Shown here: one piece after another, positions 42,500 to 52,840 of the stretch
How positions within the stretch are numbered: position 1 is the first letter of the stretch
How the letters are laid out: every line of letters starts with the position of its first letter
Assembly (NCBI RefSeq): GCF_000974425.1
Contig: NZ_CP010429.1
Location: 3,286,001-3,350,000 of the forward strand
From: Spirosoma radiotolerans
GTDB taxonomy: Bacteria > Bacteroidota > Bacteroidia > Cytophagales > Spirosomataceae
Length of the DNA: 64,000 bases
Direction: 5' to 3'
Program-made: the position numbers and the translations under genes
Notes under the pieces: model-generated
The model's database searches: none
What the model was told of the DNA's origin: nothing
The model's input: only the letters and a program-made list of their open reading frames with translations

Positions 42500-42862
42500 T
42501 TAACTAGCCAGGAAATTGACAGCCTGCTTCAGTGTCCGCTCATTGTGGTTTTCCGGATCAGTGTAGGAACGTTCGCCTACCTCTATCGTCATTTCTTTAC
42601 CCACAAGTTGTTTCGTGTCGAGGTCTTTGCCTTCCTGTACCGGAATCCCGGCCATCTCAAACAGATTGACAATAGCAGGCATTCCTGCCGACGATTGATA
42701 AAACCGATGCGAGATATACCCGTCTTCGTTTTCGAATCGAACCGCAAAGAATGGAATTCCTTTGTATTCGCTCGACCCTTCATCAATATGAGTGATCGTA
42801 ACTGTCTGCCGTCCGTCAGCCAGCAATGTTTTATCCTGTCCCTTTTCTACTGCAATTTTCAT
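42500..42862 (-). CDS. Hypothetical protein, 120 residues
   Basis: Soluble alpha/beta protein without signal peptide (MKIAVEKGQDKTLLADGRQTV start). It has a beta-rich first half with GIPFFAVRFENEDGYISHRFY, then a helical part NLFEMAGIPVQ. I do not recognise the family. It has a good Bacteroidota -7 element in front, so it is probably expressed alone. Confidence 0.65.
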   Translation of the reverse strand: MKIAVEKGQDKTLLADGRQTVTITHIDEGSSEYKGIPFFAVRFENEDGYISHRFYQSSAGMPAIVNLFEMAGIPVQEGKDLDTKQLVGKEMTIEVGERSYTDPENHNERTLKQAVNFLAS

Positions 42863-43175
42863 GTCGTTGAGATTATGTTTTATTTATATTATAAACTCAA
42901 ATATACCCGGTTTGTTTCCGCTTGATTCAACAAATAGCAGCCTAAACTCTGCTCATGTCAATTTAAATAAAGTTCCAGGTTCACCAGACTATATTACAAG
43001 TACATTATATACCTATTCATCCTGTTGGTTTCCAACCCTCATCGTTCCCATTTTTGTTGGAATAGGGCCTGCGATCAGGTGGCCCGCGTGGCTGGCTGAC
43101 CGAATTTATTCATCCCGTTTACTCTAAAACAAATCTAAAACTGTACTGGCAACAACATCTTAACGTTACCAGATT
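42863..43175. other. Divergent region between the 120-aa gene and mreB
   Basis: 313 bp without a gene. The minus strand has TATATTTG at 42905-42898, a -7 match for the 120-aa gene. No promoter element for mreB stands out. Confidence 0.45.
42898..42905 (-). promoter_or_regulatory. -7 element of the 120-aa gene
   Basis: Minus-strand TATATTTG, exact consensus, 36 bp before the ATG at 42862. Confidence 0.45.
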
Positions 43176-44201
43176 ATGACTTTCTTCAATTTCCTGACAA
43201 GTGACATTGCAATAGATTTAGGCACAGCGAATACCTTGATTATTCACAAGGATCGGATTGTGGTGGATGAGCCTTCGATTATTGCCATGGACAGATTAAG
43301 TGGCAAGGTATTGGCCATCGGCCATAAGGCTATGCAAATGCACGAAAAGACGAACGAAAATATTAAAACGATTCGTCCCCTGAAAGATGGCGTTATCGCC
43401 GATTTCACAGCCGCCGAACTAATGATTCGCGGATTAATCAAACTGCTTGAAAGTAGTGGAAAACTATTTTCGCCCTCCCACCGGATGGTTGTCTCGATCC
43501 CATCGGGTATCACCGAAGTAGAAAAACGGGCCGTCAAAGACTCCTGCGAGCATGCGGGTGCCAAACAGGTATACATGGTATTTGAACCTATTGCCGCAGC
43601 CATTGGCATCGGAATCGACATTACCCAGCCTAATGGAACCATGATCGTTGACATTGGCGGAGGCACTACCGAAATCGCGGTGATTGCGTTATCCGGCATT
43701 GTTTGCGAGCAATCCATCCGAACAGCCGGGGACGTTTTCACCCGCGACATTGTCGATTACATCCGTCGTGAACATAATCTGTTTATCGGCGAACGATCGG
43801 CCGAACAGATTAAAATGGAGGTGGGCTCGGCTCTTTCGGAGCTGGACAATCCACCGGCCGATTATGAAGTACGCGGGCGTGATCTGATGACGGGCATTCC
43901 GAAAGAAATCAAAGTGACTTATAGCGAGATTGCCTACGCGCTGGAAAAATCAGTATCGAAAATCGAAGAGGCAACGATGAAGGCGCTGGAAATGGCTCCT
44001 CCTGAACTGTCGGCAGATATTTATACCAATGGCATTCATCTGACGGGTGGCGGAGCCTTGTTGCATGGGCTCGACCGGCGACTATCGTCGAAGACCAAAT
44101 TGCCGGTTCATGTTGCCGAAGATCCGCTGAAAGCCGTTGTCAAAGGCACGGGCGAGGTGATCAAGAACATGGAGATGTATCAGTCCGTTTTGATCAGTTA
44201 A
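43176..44201 (+). CDS. mreB: Rod shape-determining actin homologue
   Basis: 341 residues. Forms filaments that guide cell-wall synthesis at the inner membrane. The actin-fold phosphate motif is IAIDLGTANTLI. Other segments are RPLKDGVIADFTAAE, HRMVVSIPSGITEVEKRAVKDS, MIVDIGGGTTEIAVIA and HLTGGGALLHGLDRRLS. No mreC, mreD or rodA follows, so it is detached from the usual cluster, as a second MreB copy may be. A long inverted repeat lies behind it. Confidence 0.94.
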   Translation: MTFFNFLTSDIAIDLGTANTLIIHKDRIVVDEPSIIAMDRLSGKVLAIGHKAMQMHEKTNENIKTIRPLKDGVIADFTAAELMIRGLIKLLESSGKLFSPSHRMVVSIPSGITEVEKRAVKDSCEHAGAKQVYMVFEPIAAAIGIGIDITQPNGTMIVDIGGGTTEIAVIALSGIVCEQSIRTAGDVFTRDIVDYIRREHNLFIGERSAEQIKMEVGSALSELDNPPADYEVRGRDLMTGIPKEIKVTYSEIAYALEKSVSKIEEATMKALEMAPPELSADIYTNGIHLTGGGALLHGLDRRLSSKTKLPVHVAEDPLKAVVKGTGEVIKNMEMYQSVLIS

Positions 44202-44228
44202 CCAATATTCAGTCTGTTTAGCTTTGTC

Positions 44229-44325
44229 CCGGTTGGTTCTAACGGGTCCCTACGGGCTATAGCTCGTATTCAAATTGAAAGGCAACACGGGTTAAAGCCC
44301 GTAGGGACCCGTAAGAACCAACCGG
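44229..44325. repeat. 30-bp inverted repeat downstream of mreB
   Basis: Arms at 44229-44258 and 44296-44325 match at 29 of 30 positions around a 37-nt spacer. The arms hold ACGGGTCCCTACGGGCT. No T-run. It lies between the convergent genes mreB and the 67-aa gene. Confidence 0.75.
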
Positions 44326-44361
44326 AGTCATGGCTCATTATATACCGATCAACGGCCACGT

Positions 44362-44565
44362 TTAGCGCAACAAATTGGGTATGTTGACCAACCAGGCGAT
44401 CAGAAGCGTAAGCAGGAAAACTACGCCCATAAAAATTAACAACCAATCCGGTTTTCGGGAGGGATCCTCGGGCGAGCTTCCGGATCGTTTATGGCCCTTG
44501 CTCTGCCGAACCGGATTCGGTATGAATGAAGCAGGTTGCGCGTGAAGCAATTCTTGAGCGGCCAT
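44362..44565 (-). CDS. Small single-pass membrane protein
   Basis: 67 residues. A charged N-terminal half (KGHKRSGSSPEDPSRKPD) is followed by one hydrophobic helix, LLIFMGVVFLLTLLIAWLV. No family recognised. Moderately supported by its open frame and clear membrane segment. Confidence 0.5.
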   Translation of the reverse strand: MAAQELLHAQPASFIPNPVRQSKGHKRSGSSPEDPSRKPDWLLIFMGVVFLLTLLIAWLVNIPNLLR

Positions 44566-44655
44566 ACTATAGCTTTAATGCTAGAACAGAGTTGAATAAT
44601 ACAAACTCAAAATTGCAAACAGTTGCTTAGTAAACGCTGATAAACTCCTTAGAAT

Positions 44656-46038
44656 CTACTTAGAAGTCAGGGATAGCAAAGGCAGTATCAGGGTAAATAT
44701 AGTTGGTTTGCCGTCCAGCGAAGACGCCGTTATCTGACCGGCATGTAGGCGAATGATTCGCTCGACAAGCGATAATCCAACACCGTACCCTCTCAGATCG
44801 GCCGTTTGGCGCCCTCGAAAAAAAGGTTCAAAAATAAAGGGCAGCTCATTTTCCGGAATGGCCGGGCCGGTGTTCTGAACCTGAATCGCCAGGACCTCTT
44901 CTTCAAAGCTGACGTTGACTAAAGCGTGTCCATTATCCGAAAACTTACAGGCATTTTCGGTCAGGTTTTTGAGCGCCGTCATCAACAGCGTTTTGTTTCC
45001 CTGCACGGTCAACTGTTCCGGGTCTTCAGGCAGTTCTCCAAAGGATATCGTCACCTGATAGCGTGGATTCATGGCGGTCACTTCGTCACGAATGTCCCAG
45101 AGAATTTCGTCCATCCGCACAACTTCCTTCAATAATGCGCCTGCATCTTCCTGATTCACCTGCGATAGTTGCAGCAACTCGTGGGTTAAGGTTGCCAGTT
45201 CGCGCACATCCTCGAGCACCGATCGGATCGTTTGCCGATACGCTTCGGGCTCCCGCTGGTTCAACAGACTGACTTCCAGTTGCGAGCTTATCTGGGTAAG
45301 CGGGTTCTTCAATTCATGAGACACATTGGCAACAAACAGCCGCTGCGACCGGAATGAATCCGCAACCCGATCCAGCAACCGGTTGATGGTCGCCGACAAT
45401 CGGCTGATCTCATCATCGTCCTTTTTCACAACCAGTCGTTCATCCCGGTTATTGGGAAATATGTCGCTTACAGTCTGATCGATCTGTTGCATCGGCCGCA
45501 GGGCATCACTGGCGAAAAACCAGCCAGAGAAAGCCGTAATGCCGACAATCAGGCAAAAGAGTGCCGTAAAGGCCCAGATCAGCCGTTTTAAGAACTCGTC
45601 GCCATACACATTTTCGGCACTGGCAACGACGATAAACTGGCCACTGGACGCCCTGAACTGCGAACCTGATACATAATATTCACCCTGGGGAAAGTCTTTT
45701 CGCTGGTTCTTCCGAATAGCCGCCAATACGGATTTGGCTATGGGTAACGACCCCTGTTCGTCGGTTGAGAAAATGACCGAGTCCCGGCTATCGAACACAA
45801 CGATCTTCTGGTTAGGTAACTGATCTTTCCGGATTCGGATAAGTTGTTTGATCAATTGAGCATCCAGCCGGTGGTGAATCAGCATTTCGCCCGTTGTGTG
45901 GGCTTTCCGGTTGAGTCGCCGGTAGAAATCTGACGAAATAAAATACCAGCAGAAGGCATAGATACTTACAAACGCCAGCAGCAAAATGCTGGACACCAGT
46001 CCTGTAAACCGTAACGCCAGGCGGTTGCGAATGGTCAT
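44656..46038 (-). CDS. Sensor histidine kinase with HAMP domain
   Basis: 460 residues. Two transmembrane helices (about 12-34 and 158-180) bracket a periplasmic sensor of about 120 residues. A HAMP domain follows (SDALRPMQQIDQTVSDIFP), then the dimerisation domain with the phosphoacceptor in VSHELKNPLTQISSQLE and the ATPase N- and G-boxes (LTENACKFSDNG, LRGYGVGLSLVERIIRLH). It resembles CusS/PhoR-type kinases. Its ATG overlaps the stop of the regulator gene, so the two are cotranscribed. Confidence 0.9.
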   Translation of the reverse strand: MTIRNRLALRFTGLVSSILLLAFVSIYAFCWYFISSDFYRRLNRKAHTTGEMLIHHRLDAQLIKQLIRIRKDQLPNQKIVVFDSRDSVIFSTDEQGSLPIAKSVLAAIRKNQRKDFPQGEYYVSGSQFRASSGQFIVVASAENVYGDEFLKRLIWAFTALFCLIVGITAFSGWFFASDALRPMQQIDQTVSDIFPNNRDERLVVKKDDDEISRLSATINRLLDRVADSFRSQRLFVANVSHELKNPLTQISSQLEVSLLNQREPEAYRQTIRSVLEDVRELATLTHELLQLSQVNQEDAGALLKEVVRMDEILWDIRDEVTAMNPRYQVTISFGELPEDPEQLTVQGNKTLLMTALKNLTENACKFSDNGHALVNVSFEEEVLAIQVQNTGPAIPENELPFIFEPFFRGRQTADLRGYGVGLSLVERIIRLHAGQITASSLDGKPTIFTLILPLLSLTSK

Positions 46039-46712
46039 TCCTCCTGTAGCATATAACCCATACCAAAGTGGGTATGAATCAGTTTCTTGGAAAAATTTTT
46101 ATCAATCTTTTTACGAAGGTAATTGATATACACCTCTACGACATTCGTGCCCGTATCGAAGTTCAGATCCCACACCTGTTCGGCAATAGCAGGTTTCGAT
46201 AAGACGCGCCCCTGATTGCGCATCAAAAACTCCAGCAGAGCAAACTCACGGGCAGTAAGGTCAATGGGTTGCCCGTCGCGGGTAACCATTTTCGCATCCA
46301 AATTCATCTCAATACCACCGTACCGTAAGTACTGGGCCGTCATGGTCACCTGCGTACCCCGTTTGGTGAGTGCGCGCACCCGCGCCAGGAGTTCAGCGAA
46401 GTGAAAGGGTTTGGTCAGGTATTGATCGGCACCTGCATCGAACCCCGAGATTTTATCCTCCGTTTCGCCCAGCGCCGTCAGCATCAGAATTGGCGTCGCA
46501 ATGCCTTCTGCCCGCAACTGCCGACAAAGCTCATAGCCGTTAAGGCCCGGCAATATGAGGTCGGTGATGATTCCGGCGTAGTTATTTTTCAATGCCAGCC
46601 GCTTGGCAATTAACCCATCATACGCAATATCGACTTCGAACTGGCTTTCTTCCAGCCCTTGCTGGATCGCCTGAAGCGTCTTTGGCTCGTCTTCAACGAC
46701 TAATAGTTTCAT
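46035..46712 (-). CDS. OmpR/PhoB-family response regulator
   Basis: 225 residues. A receiver domain (VVEDEPKTLQAI, phosphoacceptor Asp in GIITDLILPGLNG, Lys in YLTKPFHFAEL) and a C-terminal winged helix (DLTAREFALLEFLMRNQGRVLSKPAIAEQVW). It forms a complete two-component pair with the downstream kinase. The target genes are not evident; the trehalose gene directly upstream on the same strand is one candidate neighbour. Confidence 0.93.
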   Translation of the reverse strand: MKLLVVEDEPKTLQAIQQGLEESQFEVDIAYDGLIAKRLALKNNYAGIITDLILPGLNGYELCRQLRAEGIATPILMLTALGETEDKISGFDAGADQYLTKPFHFAELLARVRALTKRGTQVTMTAQYLRYGGIEMNLDAKMVTRDGQPIDLTAREFALLEFLMRNQGRVLSKPAIAEQVWDLNFDTGTNVVEVYINYLRKKIDKNFSKKLIHTHFGMGYMLQEE

Positions 46713-46762
46713 AACGTACCCAATTTAATAGACCTCAAAATGCGGAGAATGCAAGACAATGA

Positions 46763-48967
46763 TCAAGCATTCACCAGCACGTCGTTCATGCGTTGCAGCA
46801 GCGTTTCGACATCCTGTTGACGGGCAAGCCGGTAGCGGGCAAACGACATACCCGAACCCACTTTTACCGTATAAGCCCAGTTGGGTAACTGCCGGAACAT
46901 ATCCTCATCAGTAGTGTCATCGCCCACACTGACGATGAAATCGTAAGAGGCTTGTTCAACAATTTTGAGTGCTACAGTTCCTTTACTGTGCTGTGCTGGC
47001 TTCACCTCAACCACTTTGCTGCCCTGAATAACGGTCAGGGGAATGGAGAAGGCTGTTCCCCGAAGCTGGGTGGCGAGTTCAACAGCTTGGCCTTCTACAT
47101 CGTCGGCATCTGCCATCCGGTAATGCCAGGCAATGGCGGTTTCTTTTTCCTCGATAAACGAGCCGGGGAATCGCTCGACAGCTTCATTCATCAGGGCCCG
47201 AACGGAATCGACCCAGTCGCTATCGGATAAATCGAGCCGCTCCCAGGGCTGATTGGGCTTTTTCAGAAAGGCCCCGTGTTCGGCCACCAGATACAGCGGA
47301 ATACCGGCAAACGTCTTTTCCAGAAAGGCCCGGTTACGCCCGCTGATGACGACCAGATCACTGCTTTCGGCAATGGTCAGAAAGGCGTCTTTTAGCGCAT
47401 CCGATGGGCGGGCATCGGCTGGGTCGTTGACGAGTGGCGCCAGCGTTCCGTCGAAATCAAACAGCAGCAAACGCTGACGAGCCTCACTAAACGCAGCAAT
47501 AAAGGGCTGAATAGGCAAGTCCGTTTCCAGATCGGTTTGATTTCCCAGCAAATTATCGAACGCCCGCAGAAAATCATTGCTCCACCGGAAAACATTGTGG
47601 TTTTGCAGATGCATCCGCATACGAGCCATGCGCTGCTCCTGCTCGTCGGGAGCCATGGCCAGCCCCTGTTTGATGGCATCGGCGACTTCCTGCGTATCGG
47701 TCGGATTAATGATCAGCGCATCGGGTAGCTCCTGCGCGGCTCCCGCTAATTCACTCAGGATCAACACCCCTCGCTGATCCTGCCGACTGGCCACGAACTC
47801 CTTACAAACCAGATTCATGCCATCCCGAATGGGGGTGATCAGGGCAATGTCGCAGGCCGTGTACAGGGCCATTAGTTCGGTAAAGGTGAGCGATGCATAG
47901 GAATACACAATGGGTCGCCAGCCAATGGTTCCGAAGAGTCCGTTGATGCGCCCGACAGTTTCTTCAATTTCCCGCTTGATTTCCTGATAATGCCCGATCT
48001 GATCTCTCGACGGAACAACGGTCATTACAAACGTAACGTTGTCATGCCAATCCGGATTCTGACTTAAAAACCGCTCATATCCTTGCAGCCGATACGTAAT
48101 TCCCTTCGTGTAATCCAGCCGATCGACGGAGAAAATGATCTTGTCCTGCTGAAGCAAGGTCTGATACTGGGCTTTCATAGCGATCACGGCCGCATCCTGT
48201 CCGCTGCTGTTGAACTTGGTAAAATCGACACTGATAGGAAAGTCTTTCACCACGACCGAGTGATCGGGCAACACGATGCGAGGGCCGATAATGGGTAACG
48301 CCAGCACATCGGATACACTTTGCATAAAATGCTGAACATAATCGGCCGTATGAAAACCGATGACGTCGGCACCCAGAATACCATTCAACAAGGCATGCCG
48401 CCAGGTACGGGGCAATAGTTTAATGATTTCGTAGGTCGGAAAGGGAATATGAAAGAAATAACCGATGGTGGCCGTCGGCATCGCTTTCCGAACCATATCA
48501 GGCAATAACATCAATTGAAAATCGTGAATCCAGACCAGATCACCGGGCTCAATAAGGGCCGTAAGCTCTTCCAGAAAACGGGTGTTGGCCTGCTGATAAC
48601 TATCGAAATCCGTTTCCCGGAAGGAGGCAAACGACGTGAAATAATGAAACAACGGCCAGATCAGGTCATTACTGAATCCCTCGTAAAAACCCTTGTGAAC
48701 GGCCTCGTCCATAAAAACCGGGTGTGCCACGAAGGTTTCATTCTCAAACGCCGACGACTCGATGTGCTGAAGGGAGGCATCGGCATGACCAACCCAATGA
48801 ATTTTGGTGGCGGCACCGTCTTGTTTCTGACCCATTCGCTCAGCCATCGACAGCACGGCCGACACCAGCCCACCCGAATTCTGGACCAATACAACCCCGT
48901 TATCTGTTTGCTGAAACGTGAAGGGTAATCGGTACGAAACGATAAGCAATCGGTTAAATGTGTTCAT
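46763..48967 (-). CDS. otsAB: Trehalose-6-phosphate synthase/phosphatase fusion
   Basis: 734 residues from the ATG at 48967 ([15 protein letters not shown]); 13 earlier codons are unlikely. The N-terminal GT20 glucosyltransferase (about 1-475) joins UDP-glucose and glucose-6-phosphate. Motifs are [23 protein letters not shown] and [12 protein letters not shown]. The C-terminal HAD phosphatase (about 500-734) removes phosphate to give trehalose; motifs are [14 protein letters not shown] and [12 protein letters not shown]. Fused in one chain it needs no separate OtsB. It is divergent from treS-mak. Confidence 0.93.
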   Translation of the reverse strand: MNTFNRLLIVSYRLPFTFQQTDNGVVLVQNSGGLVSAVLSMAERMGQKQDGAATKIHWVGHADASLQHIESSAFENETFVAHPVFMDEAVHKGFYEGFSNDLIWPLFHYFTSFASFRETDFDSYQQANTRFLEELTALIEPGDLVWIHDFQLMLLPDMVRKAMPTATIGYFFHIPFPTYEIIKLLPRTWRHALLNGILGADVIGFHTADYVQHFMQSVSDVLALPIIGPRIVLPDHSVVVKDFPISVDFTKFNSSGQDAAVIAMKAQYQTLLQQDKIIFSVDRLDYTKGITYRLQGYERFLSQNPDWHDNVTFVMTVVPSRDQIGHYQEIKREIEETVGRINGLFGTIGWRPIVYSYASLTFTELMALYTACDIALITPIRDGMNLVCKEFVASRQDQRGVLILSELAGAAQELPDALIINPTDTQEVADAIKQGLAMAPDEQEQRMARMRMHLQNHNVFRWSNDFLRAFDNLLGNQTDLETDLPIQPFIAAFSEARQRLLLFDFDGTLAPLVNDPADARPSDALKDAFLTIAESSDLVVISGRNRAFLEKTFAGIPLYLVAEHGAFLKKPNQPWERLDLSDSDWVDSVRALMNEAVERFPGSFIEEKETAIAWHYRMADADDVEGQAVELATQLRGTAFSIPLTVIQGSKVVEVKPAQHSKGTVALKIVEQASYDFIVSVGDDTTDEDMFRQLPNWAYTVKVGSGMSFARYRLARQQDVETLLQRMNDVLVNA

Positions 48968-49291
48968 GCGATTTGCGCTTACTGAGCGCCCAGTGTAAGA
49001 CAACAAATAAAGCAGTGTGGAATTAGAACTGGCTTAAGCAAATCTTAGAAACTGCTTAAAATACTTACCACAGGGTAAGCATACTCCTGACACGTAGGTT
49101 GATTGTGTTCCATCAGGTACTTTTTTGGGCGGCATTGGTTCGAAGCCCGCCAGTCGCCAACTCTTGTCCATCACCAGAGTTACTCTACATTTTATCTAAA
49201 CCTTCCGTATTGCGTAATGTTTCACCTAAACAGGCTGAGCTTACCCTTATACAGTCGCTTTACCCAACCTGTTTCTTAATTCTCAACACGT
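48968..49291. other. Divergent region between otsAB and treS
   Basis: 324 bp. No gene seen. It must hold both promoters of the trehalose genes, but no element matches the consensus fully; the minus strand has a 7-of-8 -7 element at 49011-49004. Confidence 0.4.
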
Positions 49292-52200
49292 ATGGAAAAA
49301 AATAACGCAGCATTAGATGAAAATCTCCACTGGTACAAAGACGCCATTATTTATGAATTACACATTAAGGCCTTTAGCGATGGCAATAGTGATGGAATCG
49401 GTGATTTTCAGGGCCTGCTCGGAAAGCTGGATTACTTACAGGAATTAGGCGTCACGGCCATCTGGCTGTTGCCTTTCTACCCGTCGCCCCTGCGCGACGA
49501 TGGATACGACATTGCCGATTACTACACCATCAACCCCTCTTACGGGACAATTGAGCAGTTTAAACTTTTTCTGGAAGAGGCTCACCAGCGCAACCTGAAA
49601 GTCATTACAGAACTGGTCATTAATCACTCGTCCGATCAGCACCCCTGGTTTCAGCGCGCTCGTCGAGCCCCCAAAGGATCGCCCGAACGAGATTATTACG
49701 TCTGGACCGACGACCCGACTCAGTTTAAAGATGTCCGCATTATCTTTCAGGATTTCGAAGCCTCCAACTGGACCTGGGACCCCGAAGCCCAGCAATACTA
49801 CTGGCACCGCTTTTTTTATCACCAGCCCGACCTGAACTACGACAGCCCGCTGGTACAGAGTGAAGTGTTCAAGATGATCGACTACTGGTGCGAACTGGGC
49901 GTGGATGGATTTCGGCTGGATGCCGTTCCGTACCTGTTCGAACGCGAAGGCACCAACGGCGAAAATCTGCCCGAAACCCATGCCTTCCTCAAAAAACTAC
50001 GCAAACACATCGATGATCATTTTCCGGGGGTTGTCTTCCTGGCCGAAGCCAATATGTGGCCTGAAGATTCGGCCTCGTACTTCGGCGATGGCGACGAGTG
50101 CCACATGAACTACCATTTCCCAGTTATGCCCCGGATGTTCATGGCGCTCCAAATGGAGGACCGCTACCCGATAACCGATATTTTCGACCAGACCCCCGCT
50201 ATTCCGGACAACTGCCAATGGGCCATTTTCCTCAGAAATCACGACGAGCTAACCCTCGAAATGGTGACCGACGAAGAGCGGGATTACATGTACAAAACCT
50301 ACGCAAAAGACCCCAAAGCCAAAATCAACCTTGGTATTCGGCACCGCCTGGCTCCGCTCATGGGCAACAATCGCAAGAAAGTAGAGTTGCTGAATAGCCT
50401 GCTGTTTTCGCTGCCCGGTACGCCCGTTATTTATTATGGCGACGAAATCGGGATGGGCGACAACGTTTACCTGGGCGACCGGGATGGGGTGCGGACCCCT
50501 ATGCAGTGGTCACCGGATCGGAATGCAGGTTTTTCGAGCACCAATCCCCAAAAACTTTATTTACCGACCGTTCTCGACCCGGAGTACCATTATGAATCCG
50601 TGAATGTAGAAACCCAGCGTCGCAACACGTCTTCGCTGTTCTGGTTCATGAAGCGGATGATCAACCTGCGAAAAATGCACAAGGCATTCGGGCGGGGTGA
50701 TCTTGTCTTTCTGACCGTTGAGAACCCCAAGGTACTGGCTTTCACCCGTTCGTACGAAGACGAAACGTTGCTGATTGTTATCAACTTATCCAAATATGCC
50801 CAGCCCGCTGAAATAGAACTCAAAGGTTTTAAAGGCTATGTACCGGTTGAAGTATTCAGTAAAAATGCGTTCCCGCCCGTAGCCGAAACGGAGTCGTACT
50901 TCTTTACCCTGGCTCCCCACGATTATCAGTGGTTTGCCCTGGAGAAACAGCGCGTCGAAGCTATCGACTCCGCTACGCTGCCTTTGGTTCGGGCCAAAAG
51001 CTGGGATGCCTTGCTGAATAACCGCACCCGGCAAGAGCTGGAAACGGTGGTGCTACCGGATTATTTACCCAAAACGGAGTGGTTTAACGGCAAGAATCAG
51101 ACGCTGCACGAGATTTCCATAACCAATCACGCCCCGCTTTCCTTACCAGATGGATCAGCGCATGTGCTGCTGATCGAAGTCACTTATGAGCGGGGGTTGC
51201 CCGAATTGTACCAGCTCGTGGTTGGGTTTGCCAAAGATACGGCTGCAACCAAACTCAGGGAAAGCTGCCCGGAGTCTGTCATCGCCACTCTGGAAGTCGG
51301 CGAGGAAACAGGGCTTCTGTGCGACGGGCTCTACATGACCGACGTGCAACAGGCTTTGCTTCAGAACATGATTCAGAAGAGTTCGGGCAAAACAGCCGGG
51401 CTTCAATTCGAGAGCATACCAGCGCTGGACACCTATGTGGAGGAACACCCCGAGATCAAATCGAAACTGATGCCAAATGGCCCCGGCTATGCGTCGATCA
51501 GCTACGACTTACGATTCGTGCTGAAGCTATACCGTAAGCTGGACGTTCTGGTCAACCCCGATACCGAGATGATACGCTTTCTGTCGGAGACGGCCCAGTT
51601 CAAATTTGTTCCTGCCTTCTCCGGCTCCGTCGAAATAACCACGACTGACAAGCCAATTATGCTCGGAACCATGCAGGAAATGGCCGATAATCATGGTGAT
51701 GGAAAAGGGTATGTGCTGGAACGGATCAATAACTTCATCGAGCGAATTCTGGCCCGTGACAAAGAGCAACTGGATAGTGCCCTGAGTGCGCCCCGTGGCA
51801 CGTTAACGCAACCCATCGCCTTCGACGACCTTCCGTTCGAGACGCGGGAACTGCTGGGGCAGCGGGCCGCCGAACAGGCCCGACTGCTGGGCATTCGGAT
51901 TGGACAGATGCACCAGGCCCTGGCATCCAGCAAGTCAGTCAAGGACTTTGCTCCGGAAGACTTTTCCCTGCACTACCAGCGTTCTCTCTTCTCGGGCATG
52001 CAGTCGCTGGTTCGGGAGAGTTTTCAACTCCAGAAAAATACGCTAAAATCCTTACCCGACATGGTCAGACAGGATGTGGAGCAGTTACAGGGCCAGAAGG
52101 AAAAAGTGCTGACAACCCTCCGGCGAATTTACACTAAAAAGCTGGATACGGCTAAAATCCGGATTCACGGCGATCTGAAACTGGAAAAGATCATGGTTAC

Positions 52201-52624
52201 TGGCAAAGACATCGCCATTCAGGATTTCGGTGGCGATCCGGCCCGCAGTTACAGCGAACGACGGCTGAAACGTTCGCCCCTACGGGATGTAGCCAGCATG
52301 ATCCACTCCTTTTATTACGTGACGTATGAAGGTTTCCTGAATAACAACCAGGTGCCGGAAGGCGATACGACATTACGGTTGCTTCCCTATGCTACGTTTT
52401 GGGTGCACTACATGCGGGGATTCTTCATTAAAGCGTATTTGGAGACTGTTCAGGGGAGTTCGTTTGTTCCGGCTGACCCCGCCGAGCAGCAAATGATGAT
52501 CGAAACCTACCTGCTCGAAAAGGCAATTCCCAGCTTATCGTATGAGCTGACTCACCGGCCCGACTGGGCACGCGTTCCACTGGAAGTAATCAAATCGATT
52601 ATCAACAACGTGAGTAATAAATAG
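49292..52624 (+). CDS. treS: Trehalose synthase / maltokinase fusion
   Basis: 1110 residues. The N-terminal GH13 domain (about 10-560) interconverts maltose and trehalose. It has YDIADYYTINPSYG, the catalytic Asp in VDGFRLDAVPYLFE, catalytic Glu in FLAEANMWPED and NHDELTLE. The C-terminal kinase-like domain (about 570-1110) resembles maltokinase (Mak/Pep2). It has the catalytic loop HGDLKLEKIM and the metal-binding QDFGGDPARS, then ERRLKRSPLRDVASMIHSF. In this family maltose-1-phosphate feeds GlgE-type glucan synthesis; no glgE lies nearby. With otsAB it gives the cell two trehalose routes. Confidence 0.92.
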   Translation: MEKNNAALDENLHWYKDAIIYELHIKAFSDGNSDGIGDFQGLLGKLDYLQELGVTAIWLLPFYPSPLRDDGYDIADYYTINPSYGTIEQFKLFLEEAHQRNLKVITELVINHSSDQHPWFQRARRAPKGSPERDYYVWTDDPTQFKDVRIIFQDFEASNWTWDPEAQQYYWHRFFYHQPDLNYDSPLVQSEVFKMIDYWCELGVDGFRLDAVPYLFEREGTNGENLPETHAFLKKLRKHIDDHFPGVVFLAEANMWPEDSASYFGDGDECHMNYHFPVMPRMFMALQMEDRYPITDIFDQTPAIPDNCQWAIFLRNHDELTLEMVTDEERDYMYKTYAKDPKAKINLGIRHRLAPLMGNNRKKVELLNSLLFSLPGTPVIYYGDEIGMGDNVYLGDRDGVRTPMQWSPDRNAGFSSTNPQKLYLPTVLDPEYHYESVNVETQRRNTSSLFWFMKRMINLRKMHKAFGRGDLVFLTVENPKVLAFTRSYEDETLLIVINLSKYAQPAEIELKGFKGYVPVEVFSKNAFPPVAETESYFFTLAPHDYQWFALEKQRVEAIDSATLPLVRAKSWDALLNNRTRQELETVVLPDYLPKTEWFNGKNQTLHEISITNHAPLSLPDGSAHVLLIEVTYERGLPELYQLVVGFAKDTAATKLRESCPESVIATLEVGEETGLLCDGLYMTDVQQALLQNMIQKSSGKTAGLQFESIPALDTYVEEHPEIKSKLMPNGPGYASISYDLRFVLKLYRKLDVLVNPDTEMIRFLSETAQFKFVPAFSGSVEITTTDKPIMLGTMQEMADNHGDGKGYVLERINNFIERILARDKEQLDSALSAPRGTLTQPIAFDDLPFETRELLGQRAAEQARLLGIRIGQMHQALASSKSVKDFAPEDFSLHYQRSLFSGMQSLVRESFQLQKNTLKSLPDMVRQDVEQLQGQKEKVLTTLRRIYTKKLDTAKIRIHGDLKLEKIMVTGKDIAIQDFGGDPARSYSERRLKRSPLRDVASMIHSFYYVTYEGFLNNNQVPEGDTTLRLLPYATFWVHYMRGFFIKAYLETVQGSSFVPADPAEQQMMIETYLLEKAIPSLSYELTHRPDWARVPLEVIKSIINNVSNK

Positions 52625-52628
52625 CCGT

Positions 52629-52676
52629 TTTTGTCATCCCTCCTGCCGCATCGGCGGACCGGCCGGGATGACAAAA
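52629..52676. terminator. Hairpin after treS
   Basis: 12-bp stem 52629-52640 / 52665-52676 with a GC-rich loop. No long T-run on the plus strand. First of two hairpins between the convergent treS and desaturase genes. Confidence 0.5.
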
Positions 52677-52758
52677 CTCATTCACGATCAACTGTGAGCC
52701 AGGCGATTAAGACATTCACCCTCCTTAATCCCTACTAAATAATAAAAGCAGGGTTGAC

Positions 52759-52821
52759 AAACGAAATGGGTTTGATGCCATACAGACACGTTGTCCGTAT
52801 GGCATCAAACCCATTTCGTTT
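52759..52821. terminator. Perfect 25-bp inverted repeat between convergent genes
   Basis: Arms 52759-52783 and 52797-52821 are exact complements around a 13-nt loop that itself contains GACA/TGTC. It lies 20 bp from the stop of the desaturase gene. On the minus strand it could end that transcript. Confidence 0.7.
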
Positions 52822-52840
52822 AGGCCAATTTAGCCACCGA

